From Enterovibrio sp051650965 (lineage in GTDB: Bacteria > Pseudomonadota > Gammaproteobacteria > Enterobacterales > Vibrionaceae), in the NCBI GenBank assembly GCA_051650965.1, contig JBOFRL010000041.1, forward strand, positions 1 through 64,000: a stretch of DNA of 64,000 nucleotides, in the 5' to 3' direction. Below the pieces are notes generated by a model that ran no database searches, was not told where the DNA came from, and saw only the letters and a list, made by a program, of their open reading frames with translations. The position numbers were made by a program, and so were the translations under genes. Shown here piece after piece: positions 8,558 to 15,978 of the stretch. Numbering within the stretch: position 1 is the stretch's first letter; every line of letters begins with the position of its first letter.

Positions 8558-9324
8558 ACCGTCAGACTATCAGCGCCATCATCATCACCAAAAATGAGCA
8601 GCACAATCTGCCCGCGTGCCTGGTCTCACTGACGTGGGTGGATGAAATCATTGTGGTTGACTCCGGCAGCGAAGATGAAACCTGCGCTATCGCCGCTAAT
8701 GCGGGCGCGCAAGTCTTCCACCATCCCGACTGGCCGGGCTTTGGCAAGCAAAAGCAGCGCGCGCAGAGCTACGCCACCAAAGAGTGGATCCTCGCGATTG
8801 ACGCCGACGAAGTCGTCACACCACAGCTGCAAGCCAGCATTTTGGCCATTCTCGCCGCGCCGCCGCCGCAAACGCTCTACACGCTGCGCCGCTCCACTTG
8901 GGTTTTTGGCCGCTTTTTGCGCCACTCTGGGTGGTACGACAAAATCGTGCGCCTTTATCCGCGCACGCTCACCGGCTACAACGACGCGCTGGTGCATGAA
9001 AAAGTGGTGTTTCCGCCTAACGTGCAAAACCTCGAGCTAGAGGGCGACCTTTTACATTACACCTACCAAAATCTGCATCAATACCTTGTAAAATCAGCGT
9101 TTTATGCAAAATCGTGGGCCGACGACAAAATCGCGCGCGGCAAAAAAGCAACGCTCACACAGGCGGTGACTCACGCGGCAGGCTGCTTTTTGAAGATGTA
9201 TCTGCTTAAGCGCGGATTTTTAGATGGAAAACAAGGCTTTTTGATCGCCGTCCTCTCAGCACACTCCACATTTATAAAATATGCTGATTTATGGATCCGT
9301 CATCACGACAGCCGCGCTAACTAG
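8554..9324 (+). CDS. GT2 LPS core glycosyltransferase (WaaE/KdtX-like)
   Basis: A 256-residue inverting family 2 glycosyltransferase, likely adding glucose to inner-core heptose. Motifs seen are IIITKNEQHNLPACL at the N-terminus, VDEIIVVDSGSEDET, and the metal-binding DADE near residue 90 (LAIDADEVV), then HSGWYDKIVRLYPR. This pattern matches WaaE/KdtX/LgtF proteins, which are often encoded next to waaA and coaD. The start overlaps the upstream GT9 gene by 4 nt. Confidence 0.85.
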   Translation: MNRQTISAIIITKNEQHNLPACLVSLTWVDEIIVVDSGSEDETCAIAANAGAQVFHHPDWPGFGKQKQRAQSYATKEWILAIDADEVVTPQLQASILAILAAPPPQTLYTLRRSTWVFGRFLRHSGWYDKIVRLYPRTLTGYNDALVHEKVVFPPNVQNLELEGDLLHYTYQNLHQYLVKSAFYAKSWADDKIARGKKATLTQAVTHAAGCFLKMYLLKRGFLDGKQGFLIAVLSAHSTFIKYADLWIRHHDSRAN

Positions 9325-9360
9325 CAAAGCGCGCAAGCCGCGCGTCCTTGCTTGAAACGG

Positions 9361-10401
9361 CTACGCGAGCAGCTGCGCCAAGAAATGGGCGGCTGACGGC
9401 GCAATGTGGTTAACGTCGATATTGCTCATATCGCAAGCCACTTTTTGATCTTTATTTTCCGGCGGAGAAAAAGATAAGTGTCTGTTTTCGCTATTTATTG
9501 GCTGCCAACGCAGCGCACAAGCACTGCGTTTTGCAGGGAAAAAGCCAATGGTTGGCACATCGAGCGCGGCTGCGATATGCAGTGGCCCCGTTGAGCCGGC
9601 GATAAATGCGCTGGCGCACGCAATCGAGGTCGTAAAATCCTCAAGGCCATCATTTTTGTCGTACACCACGGCAGCAATGTTTTCTGCGGTCAAATGCTGA
9701 TGCAGCTCCTGCGCCAAATGCGCTTCGCCGGGGCCTGCCGTCACCACCACTTGCCAATGCGCGCCCAAATCGAGCGCCTTAATGAAATCAGCATATTGGC
9801 GCGTGGACAAATTATTCGCCGAGCCGCCACTGCCCGCGTGCACAAACAGCCACGCCTTTTGCTCATCGAGCGCTAAAAGCTGCGCCAACTTACCGCGCTG
9901 CACAGTTAACTTATTCTTTTTTATTGATAAAAATGGCGCTTGCGGCTCCACTACCGCCACTTTTTCATGCGCTAAAAACGCGCGCGTCAAATCCAAATTG
10001 TATTCAGCTTCACTTTTAGCGGAGCGCGAACGGCGCTGCACAACGCGATGATTGTAAAGAAATTGGCTTAGCTTAGTTGCGGGCGCAAATCTGACGGGGA
10101 TCCCAGCACTCCACACCAACTTTGCATTATAACTATTTGAAAAATAACAGATTGAAGCATCAAAACCGATGGTGTGAAGTTGCTGCTGCAAGTGCTTTTT
10201 TTGCTCTTTTTCTGCGCCTTTGCCACAGTCGACCAACACTTGATCAATGTACGGGCACATTTTCGCCAGCGCCTGAGTGTAACTTGGCACCAGCGCTGTA
10301 ATTTCAGCATCAGGCATCGACTTTTTAAGCATGGCAAGTGCTGGCCACGCCAACATAAAATCGCCAATCTTATCATTTCGGATCACAAGCAGCCGTTTCA
10401 T
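9361..10401 (-). CDS. GT9 heptosyltransferase family protein (second copy)
   Basis: A 346-residue GT9 protein beginning LLVIRNDKIGDFMLAWPALA, with HAGSGGSANNLS near residue 180 and a C-terminal AGSTGPLHIAAALDVPTIG ADP-heptose-binding motif. It is more like the WaaQ/WaaF-type or uncharacterised GT9 branch than the OpsX-like paralogue at 7499-8557. It probably extends the lipopolysaccharide core. It is transcribed toward the GT2 gene (convergent) and divergently from coaD. Confidence 0.82.
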   Translation of the reverse strand: MKRLLVIRNDKIGDFMLAWPALAMLKKSMPDAEITALVPSYTQALAKMCPYIDQVLVDCGKGAEKEQKKHLQQQLHTIGFDASICYFSNSYNAKLVWSAGIPVRFAPATKLSQFLYNHRVVQRRSRSAKSEAEYNLDLTRAFLAHEKVAVVEPQAPFLSIKKNKLTVQRGKLAQLLALDEQKAWLFVHAGSGGSANNLSTRQYADFIKALDLGAHWQVVVTAGPGEAHLAQELHQHLTAENIAAVVYDKNDGLEDFTTSIACASAFIAGSTGPLHIAAALDVPTIGFFPAKRSACALRWQPINSENRHLSFSPPENKDQKVACDMSNIDVNHIAPSAAHFLAQLLA

Positions 10402-10508
10402 TCTTAAATCCTAAATAGACAGTTACTAAGATAATAACGCAGCAATTGCATTAGACTATACCCAACATCCACCCGATTTTGTTAGCATACTGCCAATTTT
10501 CATTTTTT

Positions 10509-11021
10509 ATGGGCATGATTTTGAATAACAAAAACCTAAAACGGGTGATTTACCCAGGAACCTTCGATCCTATCACCAACGGCCACGTCGATTTAGTGCA
10601 GCGCGCCGCAAACCTTTTTGATGAAGTTATCGTCGCCATCGCATCGAGCCCGTCGAAAAAACCTCTTTTCGATTTAGATGAGCGTGTAGCGCTGGCAAAA
10701 GAGGTGCTGCAGCCGCTTCCTAACGTGAAAGTTGTTGGTTTTTCAGGACTGCTCGTTCATTTTGCGCAGCAGCAGCAAGCCACGATTTTAATTCGCGGAC
10801 TGCGCGCCGTTTCTGACTTTGAGTACGAATTTCAGCTGGCCAACATGAATCGCCGCTTAATGCCTGAACTTGAAAGCATTTTTCTTACGCCAACCGAAGA
10901 GCACACCTTTATCTCATCGACCTTGGTCAAAGAAATTGCGCTGCATCACGGCAACACGCGCGACTTCGTTGCTGACAGCGTACTGCGCGCCTTGCAAGAA
11001 AAGTTGCACGGCAAAAAATAG
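10509..11021 (+). CDS. coaD: Phosphopantetheine adenylyltransferase
   Basis: Catalyses the fourth step of coenzyme A synthesis, 4'-phosphopantetheine plus ATP to dephospho-CoA. The core starts at RVIYPGTFDPITNGH, carrying the nucleotidyltransferase TxGH motif, and IRGLRAVSDFEYE and FISSTLVKEI follow. ATG at 10509 (or 10515) gives 168-170 residues, close to the usual 160; an upstream extension to 10479 looks non-coding. Position between LPS genes and mutM is conserved in gammaproteobacteria. coaBC, for the preceding CoA steps, lies 2 kb away. Confidence 0.95.
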   Translation: MGMILNNKNLKRVIYPGTFDPITNGHVDLVQRAANLFDEVIVAIASSPSKKPLFDLDERVALAKEVLQPLPNVKVVGFSGLLVHFAQQQQATILIRGLRAVSDFEYEFQLANMNRRLMPELESIFLTPTEEHTFISSTLVKEIALHHGNTRDFVADSVLRALQEKLHGKK

Positions 11022-11027
11022 CGTAAG

Positions 11028-11843
11028 CTAAGGCAACCGTTGACAATTGGGGCAAAAAAACGTGTTTCTTTGCCCTATTTTGCAACTCATGATCGCGCAA
11101 TTGCAAGCGAGGCACGCCTTGCCCGCACGGCCGTACACCGATAGCTGCTGTGCAAAATAGCCAGGCTTTCCATCCACTTGCGAAAAATCGCGCAGCGTGG
11201 TGCCGCCCTGCGCAATCGCGCGCAGCAGCACGGTTTTAATTTCCTGCACCAACCTTTGGCACAGCGCCAAATCGACATCGCAAGCTGACAGCTGCGGGTG
11301 AATTTTGGCGGCGAACAGCGCTTCGCTTGCGTAAATATTGCCAACCCCGACCACAATCGCGCCATCCATAATAAGCTGTTTGATTGAAACGCGACGCTTT
11401 TTACACGCTTGCCACAAAAAATTGGCATCAAAATCATCGCAGAGGGGCTCAAGCCCCAGCTTTTGCAGCGCAGGATGCACTTCTCCCGCCGCTTGCCACA
11501 GCCACGCACCAAAACGGCGCGGATCGTTATAGCGCAGCGACATGCCGGAATTAAGCCGCAGCTCAACATGATCGTGCTTCGATGCAGGCGCAGCCTGCGG
11601 CAAAATGCGCAAGCTTCCCGACATGCCAAGATGCACAATCGCACTGCCAGCAGACGTGTTCAGCAGCAAATACTTCGCGCGCCGCGTGACGCTTGTGATC
11701 GTTTGTCCTTGTAAAGTAAACAAATTTTCGCCAATAGGCCAGCGCAAACGCTTTTCGCGCACCACAAGCTCGCTGACAATATTGTTTTGCAAAAACGCGC
11801 TGATCCCCAGCCGGCTTACTTCAACTTCAGGTAATTCAGGCAC
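11028..11843 (-). CDS. mutM: Formamidopyrimidine-DNA glycosylase (Fpg)
   Basis: Base-excision repair enzyme removing 8-oxoguanine and ring-opened purines, with AP-lyase activity. The 271-residue protein begins MPELPEVEV, where the proline after the initiator Met is the catalytic nucleophile. It has GVGNIYASEALF near residue 170, and ends in a C4 zinc finger (CLAC ... CPNC). It converges on coaD with only 6 nt between the stops, and follows a small membrane protein gene on the same strand. Confidence 0.96.
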   Translation of the reverse strand: MPELPEVEVSRLGISAFLQNNIVSELVVREKRLRWPIGENLFTLQGQTITSVTRRAKYLLLNTSAGSAIVHLGMSGSLRILPQAAPASKHDHVELRLNSGMSLRYNDPRRFGAWLWQAAGEVHPALQKLGLEPLCDDFDANFLWQACKKRRVSIKQLIMDGAIVVGVGNIYASEALFAAKIHPQLSACDVDLALCQRLVQEIKTVLLRAIAQGGTTLRDFSQVDGKPGYFAQQLSVYGRAGKACLACNCAIMSCKIGQRNTFFCPNCQRLP

Positions 11844-11856
11844 TTTACTTCACCCA

Positions 11857-12372
11857 TCATAAAAAAGGGAATAGATACTCTTTTTCCACCGTCACTGCAA
11901 GCCACTCACCTTGCCAATTACGCATCACCCAAAACGAAGGCAGCTGGTACACGGTGAGCTCGTAGGGAGGGTGCTGGCGATTGGCCACTTTCACGGTTTG
12001 CGGATCAGTCAATGTGGCCTGCAAACTTTGCACAACTTGCGGCTCAAGCAGCGTACCTTGCAGCTCAAACCAGCGCTTCGCCAGCTCGTCAGGTGCAACG
12101 CTAAGCGGCTTGCTCGTTTGCCAGTTCGCCTGTTTTTTTACCAGCGTCAGCTGCGCAAAATGGAGCGCGACAATATCGGCTTTGGGATCGGTTTTCGCGT
12201 CCGGCTGGCTTGCCGCGGGCAGCAAAGCGATCACTTGCGCGGCCGCGCTTGGCGACTCGGCATTTTTGCCGTACATGCTATTTAAATAGGTAGGTAAGTT
12301 GAACAGAGCAATCGCGATAAGCACGCTTGCAATCAACATGTTATTAAAAGTGCGTTGGGAAGGTTTTCGCAT
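11857..12372 (-). CDS. Hypothetical single-pass membrane protein
   Basis: I do not recognise this 171-residue protein. It has one N-terminal hydrophobic segment (about residues 12-30) after a short basic head, so it is probably anchored in the inner membrane with a periplasmic body. An AAQ/PAASQPDAK linker follows, then a compact C-terminal domain ending in a hydrophobic EKEYLFPFL. AGGA lies 10 nt before the ATG. It ends 13 nt before mutM, so the two are probably one transcript, separated from rpmBG by a strong terminator. Confidence 0.7.
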   Translation of the reverse strand: MRKPSQRTFNNMLIASVLIAIALFNLPTYLNSMYGKNAESPSAAAQVIALLPAASQPDAKTDPKADIVALHFAQLTLVKKQANWQTSKPLSVAPDELAKRWFELQGTLLEPQVVQSLQATLTDPQTVKVANRQHPPYELTVYQLPSFWVMRNWQGEWLAVTVEKEYLFPFL

Positions 12373-12422
12373 GAGCCGATCCTAAGTAACAGTCATGCAA
12401 CAAATGTAGAACAGGAAATATG

Positions 12423-12448
12423 AAAAAACCCAGCAAGCTGGGTTTTTT
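12423..12448 (-). terminator. Rho-independent terminator of rpmBG
   Basis: Perfect hairpin CCCAGC-AA-GCTGGG flanked by six A on one side and six T on the other, 14 nt after the rpmG stop on the minus strand. The symmetrical A/T flanks could make it work in both directions. Confidence 0.9.
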
Positions 12449-12461
12449 CCTGCAAGAACAA

Positions 12462-12632
12462 TTACTTGATCTTTGCCTCTTTGTACATAACATGTTGGCG
12501 AATTGTTGGATCAAATTTTTTGATCTCAAACTTGCCAGGCATATTGCGCTTGTTCTTGTCAGTGGTATAAAAATGGCCTGTTCCAGCCGAGGAGACCAGG
12601 CGGATCTTCTCGCGATTACCTTTTTTTGCCAT
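12462..12632 (-). CDS. rpmG: 50S ribosomal protein L33
   Basis: A 56-residue ribosomal protein. The minus-strand translation starts MAKKGNREKIRLVSS, continues with GHFYTTDKNKRN and ends with HVMYKEAKIK, which is clearly L33. The paired cysteines of zinc-binding L33 forms are absent, so this is the C-minus type. It lies 11 nt after rpmB and is closed by the terminator at 12423-12448. Confidence 0.97.
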   Translation of the reverse strand: MAKKGNREKIRLVSSAGTGHFYTTDKNKRNMPGKFEIKKFDPTIRQHVMYKEAKIK

Positions 12633-12643
12633 GATTCAATCCT

Positions 12644-12880
12644 CTAGTATTTCACACCGCGAGCATCTAGGTCCGCAATTACTGCGTCGATACCCAACTT
12701 ATCAATAATACGCATTCCTTTTGTAGTAAGGCGTAATTTTACTCGGCGCTTTTTACTCTCAACCCAAAAACTGTGCGTTTGTAGGTTTGGCAGAAAACGA
12801 CGTTTTGTAGCGTTGTTCGCGTGCGAGCGGTTATTTCCAACCACAGGACGCTTGCCCGTTACTTGGCATACACGTGACAT
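12644..12880 (-). CDS. rpmB: 50S ribosomal protein L28
   Basis: A 78-residue protein beginning MSRVCQVTGKRPVVGNN and containing NLQTHSFWV and VKLRLTTKGMR, diagnostic for L28. The ATG at 12880 is the standard L28 start; the open frame extends further upstream but is not coding there. It is the first gene of the rpmB-rpmG operon, with coaBC divergent as in E. coli. Confidence 0.97.
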   Translation of the reverse strand: MSRVCQVTGKRPVVGNNRSHANNATKRRFLPNLQTHSFWVESKKRRVKLRLTTKGMRIIDKLGIDAVIADLDARGVKY

Positions 12881-12981
12881 GAATGTCTCTCCAAAATCGT
12901 TCAGCTTGATATTAACCTTTTCCGCCGTCTCACAACACACGTTGCACTGGGCTCAAGGCTTAGGCAAATCAAAGGTGGCGC

Positions 12982-13010
12982 ATTATACAAACTCAAGGGC
13001 AATTGCTCAA
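12982..13010 (-). promoter_or_regulatory. rpmBG promoter
   Basis: On the minus strand TTGAGC (13010-13005), a 17-nt spacer and TATAAT (12987-12982) are followed by GCGCCACC. A perfect -10 with a GC-rich discriminator is typical of growth-rate and ppGpp-controlled ribosomal promoters. Confidence 0.75.
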
Positions 13011-13131
13011 GTCCCGAGCAAATCCTTTTAACATTTTTTATAAAATGACGCTACACCTCGATCTTCTCTGCCCTTAAATACGCAACCGTGCTATCTTTAT
13101 GGCTATTTTTTTACGCTGCATATGCCAAGTT

Positions 13132-14394
13132 ATGATGACAAACTCTTTTTCGCCATTAGCCAATAAACGAATTTTACTTGGAATGAGCGGCGGAATTGCC
13201 GCGTATAAATGCGCTCCACTCACCCGTTTGCTCATAGAGCGCGGCGCCGAGGTCAAGGTTGTGATGACCAAAGCTGCCCAAGCTTTTATCACACCTTTAA
13301 CCATGCAAGCGCTCAGCGGTCATCCTGTGTCCGATGACGAATTTTCTTCCCATGCGCACACAGGGATGAGTCACATTGAGCTTGCAAAGTGGGCTGACTT
13401 TATTTTAGTCGCGCCAGCAACCGCCGATATCATTGCCCGCATTACAGCAGGCATGGGCGACGATCTGCTCACCACGCTTATTTTGGCATCCGCAGCGCCA
13501 TTAGCCATAGCGCCGGCGATGAACCAGCAAATGTATCACGCCGCAGCCACCAAGGCCAACTTGGCGACACTTGCCACGCGCAATACGTTGATTTTTGGCC
13601 CCGCGTCCGGCGAGCAGGCGTGCGGCGACGTAGGCCCTGGGCGCATGCTTGAGCCCGAGCAGCTTGTGCAGCATGTCAGCGACTACTTTGCCAAAGCTCA
13701 GGCCACTGAGGCGCACCGCTGCGATTTAAGCGCGCTCTCTTTTTTGATCACCGCAGGTCCCACGCAAGAAGCGATTGATCCGGTTAGATTTTTAAGCAAT
13801 CACAGCTCAGGAAAAATGGGCTTTGCCATCGCACAGGCCGCTGCCAACTACGGCGCGCGCGTCACGCTGATCAGCGGGCCGGTGCAGCTAACGACGCCAC
13901 CCAAAGTCAGCCGCATCAATGTCACCAGCGCGTTGGAAATGCAGCAAAAAGTGCTTGCGCACACCGCGTCGCACCAGATTTTTATCTCATGCGCCGCTGT
14001 CGCTGACTTTCGCGTCAAAACCGTTGCCACGCAAAAAATCAAAAAAAGCGCCGACGAAGAAGAGCTGCAGCTCACGCTCACCAAAAATCCCGACATTGTT
14101 GCCAGTGTGGCCAACTTGCAGACGCAGCGGCCGTTCACAGTCGGCTTTGCCGCTGAAACGCAAAACCTTGAGCAATACGCCAAACAAAAATTGCTGAGCA
14201 AAAATTTGGATCTTATCTGCGCCAATAATGTGGCTGACGGCCAAGTCTTTAATGAAGACGACAACACGCTTCACCTCTACTGGCCACACGGCGAAAAACA
14301 ACTGCCGCGCTGCAGCAAAATAGAGCTGGCTGAAAAGCTTGTTTACGAAATTCACGCGCTTTATCAGCAGCAGCTCAGCACGACAAACAAGTAA
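13132..14394 (+). CDS. coaBC: Phosphopantothenoylcysteine decarboxylase/synthetase
   Basis: Bifunctional enzyme for steps two and three of coenzyme A synthesis. The N-terminal CoaC flavoprotein domain has LGMSGGIAAYK, the catalytic His in SHIELAKWAD, PAMNQQMY and the reactive cysteine in ACGDVGPGRM. The C-terminal CoaB domain starts at ITAGPTQEAIDPVRF and includes NHSSGKMG and LTKNPDI. Total about 420 residues, normal for the fusion. The double ATG at 13132/13135 is chosen over an upstream frame extension to 13099. dut follows after 29 nt. Confidence 0.95.
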   Translation: MMTNSFSPLANKRILLGMSGGIAAYKCAPLTRLLIERGAEVKVVMTKAAQAFITPLTMQALSGHPVSDDEFSSHAHTGMSHIELAKWADFILVAPATADIIARITAGMGDDLLTTLILASAAPLAIAPAMNQQMYHAAATKANLATLATRNTLIFGPASGEQACGDVGPGRMLEPEQLVQHVSDYFAKAQATEAHRCDLSALSFLITAGPTQEAIDPVRFLSNHSSGKMGFAIAQAAANYGARVTLISGPVQLTTPPKVSRINVTSALEMQQKVLAHTASHQIFISCAAVADFRVKTVATQKIKKSADEEELQLTLTKNPDIVASVANLQTQRPFTVGFAAETQNLEQYAKQKLLSKNLDLICANNVADGQVFNEDDNTLHLYWPHGEKQLPRCSKIELAEKLVYEIHALYQQQLSTTNK

Positions 14395-14423
14395 CCACCG
14401 AAATAAAAAGAAAGGATCGCCAC

Positions 14424-14867
14424 ATGGCAACCATTGATATCAAAATTTTAGATGAGCGCGCGGCGCTTCCGCACTATGGAACCGCGGGAGCGGCGGGCCT
14501 TGATCTGCGCGCCCTGCTTGATGCGCCGTACACTTTACAGCCAGGCGAAACGACCCTGCTAAAAACGGGCCTTGCCATCCACATTCAAGATCCACAGCTT
14601 GCAGCAATGATTTTGCCACGCTCGGGTCTTGGCCACAAAAACGGCATTGTGCTTGGCAATTTAGTGGGGCTGATTGACTCTGATTATCAAGGCGAATTGA
14701 TGATTTCATGCTGGAATCGCGCCGCGACACCCTTCACCATCGAGCCACTCGAGCGCATCGCGCAGCTGGTTTTCGTGCCGGTTGTGCAGCCGCAATTTAA
14801 TGTGGTCGAGGATTTTGCAAAAACGGTGCGCGGCGAGAACGGTTTTGGCCATACAGGCACGAAATAG
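14424..14867 (+). CDS. dut: dUTPase
   Basis: Hydrolyses dUTP to dUMP and pyrophosphate, keeping uracil out of DNA and feeding thymidylate synthesis. The 147-residue subunit shows the trimeric dUTPase motifs in order: GAAGLDLRA, PRSGLGHKNGIVLGN, GLIDSDYQGEL, ERIAQLVF and the C-terminal glycine-rich arm GENGFGHTG. It follows coaBC closely after an AAAGGA ribosome-binding site. In E. coli slmA comes next; here a 138-nt gap and then gmk. Confidence 0.96.
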   Translation: MATIDIKILDERAALPHYGTAGAAGLDLRALLDAPYTLQPGETTLLKTGLAIHIQDPQLAAMILPRSGLGHKNGIVLGNLVGLIDSDYQGELMISCWNRAATPFTIEPLERIAQLVFVPVVQPQFNVVEDFAKTVRGENGFGHTGTK

Positions 14868-15005
14868 CTGCTGTATTTTTGCTGTGAATATCACAATTAA
14901 CATGCTAAAGTCTTGCCATTTCATGCAAAACCATTTTGCAGTCAGCGCCATACTTTCAGCAACTCTTAATAAAATCATTATCCTAAGCACAACAAAGGGG
15001 CAGTT

Positions 15006-15623
15006 ATGCTAGGCACTCTTTATATCGTATCTGCGCCCAGTGGCGCTGGAAAATCAAGCCTTATCAGTGCGTTATTAAAAGATAACCCAGGCTATGATGT
15101 GACCATGTCCGTCTCGCACACCACGCGCGCACCAAGAAAGTCCGAGCAAGACGGCGTGCACTACCATTTCGTCGACGTAGCTCATTTTAAGCAGCTCATC
15201 GCGCAAGACACTTTTTTAGAATACGCCGAAGTTTTTGGCAATTTTTATGGCACATCAAAGCCTTGGATTGAGCAAACGCTGGAAAAAGGCGTCGATATTT
15301 TTCTTGATATCGACTGGCAAGGCGCAAAACAAATTCGCAGCAAAATGGCCAACAGCAAAAGTATTTTCATTTTGCCACCGAGCCAAGAAGAGCTTGAGCG
15401 CCGCCTCAGCGCGCGCGGCCAAGATGCGCAAGAGGTGATTGACAATCGCATGCGCCACGCGAAAGAAGAGATGTCACATTATCATGAATATGATTATGTT
15501 ATTATCAACGACGATTTTGATATGGCGCTGATGGATCTCAAAGCAATCATCCGCGCAGAAAGGATCAAACAGTACAAATTTAACCGCAAATATCAGGACA
15601 TCCTGAGCAGATTGCTAGCCTAA
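15006..15623 (+). CDS. gmk: Guanylate kinase
   Basis: Phosphorylates GMP to GDP with ATP. The 205-residue protein has the P-loop SAPSGAGKSSL at the N-terminus, the GMP-binding SHTTRAPRKSEQDGVHYHF, and DIDWQGAKQI near residue 100. AAAGGGGC lies 5-10 nt before the ATG. It is the first of gmk-rpoZ-spoT, an order conserved with E. coli that links GTP supply to ppGpp metabolism. Confidence 0.96.
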   Translation: MLGTLYIVSAPSGAGKSSLISALLKDNPGYDVTMSVSHTTRAPRKSEQDGVHYHFVDVAHFKQLIAQDTFLEYAEVFGNFYGTSKPWIEQTLEKGVDIFLDIDWQGAKQIRSKMANSKSIFILPPSQEELERRLSARGQDAQEVIDNRMRHAKEEMSHYHEYDYVIINDDFDMALMDLKAIIRAERIKQYKFNRKYQDILSRLLA

Positions 15624-15676
15624 TACTGTGATATTTCATATAATTTTTCACCATTCATTATAAATTGGGAGTTTTC

Positions 15677-15952
15677 ATGGCTCGTATCACCATCCAAGAT
15701 GCAGTAGAAAAAGTGGGAAACCGTTTTGATTTGGTTTTGGTTGCAGCAAGGCGTGCGCGCCAAATGCAAACTGGCGGTAAAGATGCGCTAGTTCCAGAAG
15801 AAAACGACAAGCCAACGGTTATCGCGCTACGCGAAATCGAAGAAGGATTGATCAACAAAGAAGTTTTGGACGCCCGCGAGCGCCAAGAGCAGCATGAGCA
15901 AGAAGTTGCTGAAATTGCTGCAGTTAGCTCTATCACCGGCCTATTTCGCTAA
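15677..15952 (+). CDS. rpoZ: RNA polymerase omega subunit
   Basis: A 91-residue protein starting MARITIQDAVEKVGNRFDL, the omega signature, with IALREIEEGLI in the middle. Omega helps assemble RNA polymerase and contributes to one ppGpp site, which fits its place directly before spoT. The start at 15677 is supported by TTGGGAG eight nt upstream. Confidence 0.97.
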   Translation: MARITIQDAVEKVGNRFDLVLVAARRARQMQTGGKDALVPEENDKPTVIALREIEEGLINKEVLDARERQEQHEQEVAEIAAVSSITGLFR

Positions 15953-15978
15953 GCCAATAATGCAGCAAGGGATAACGT

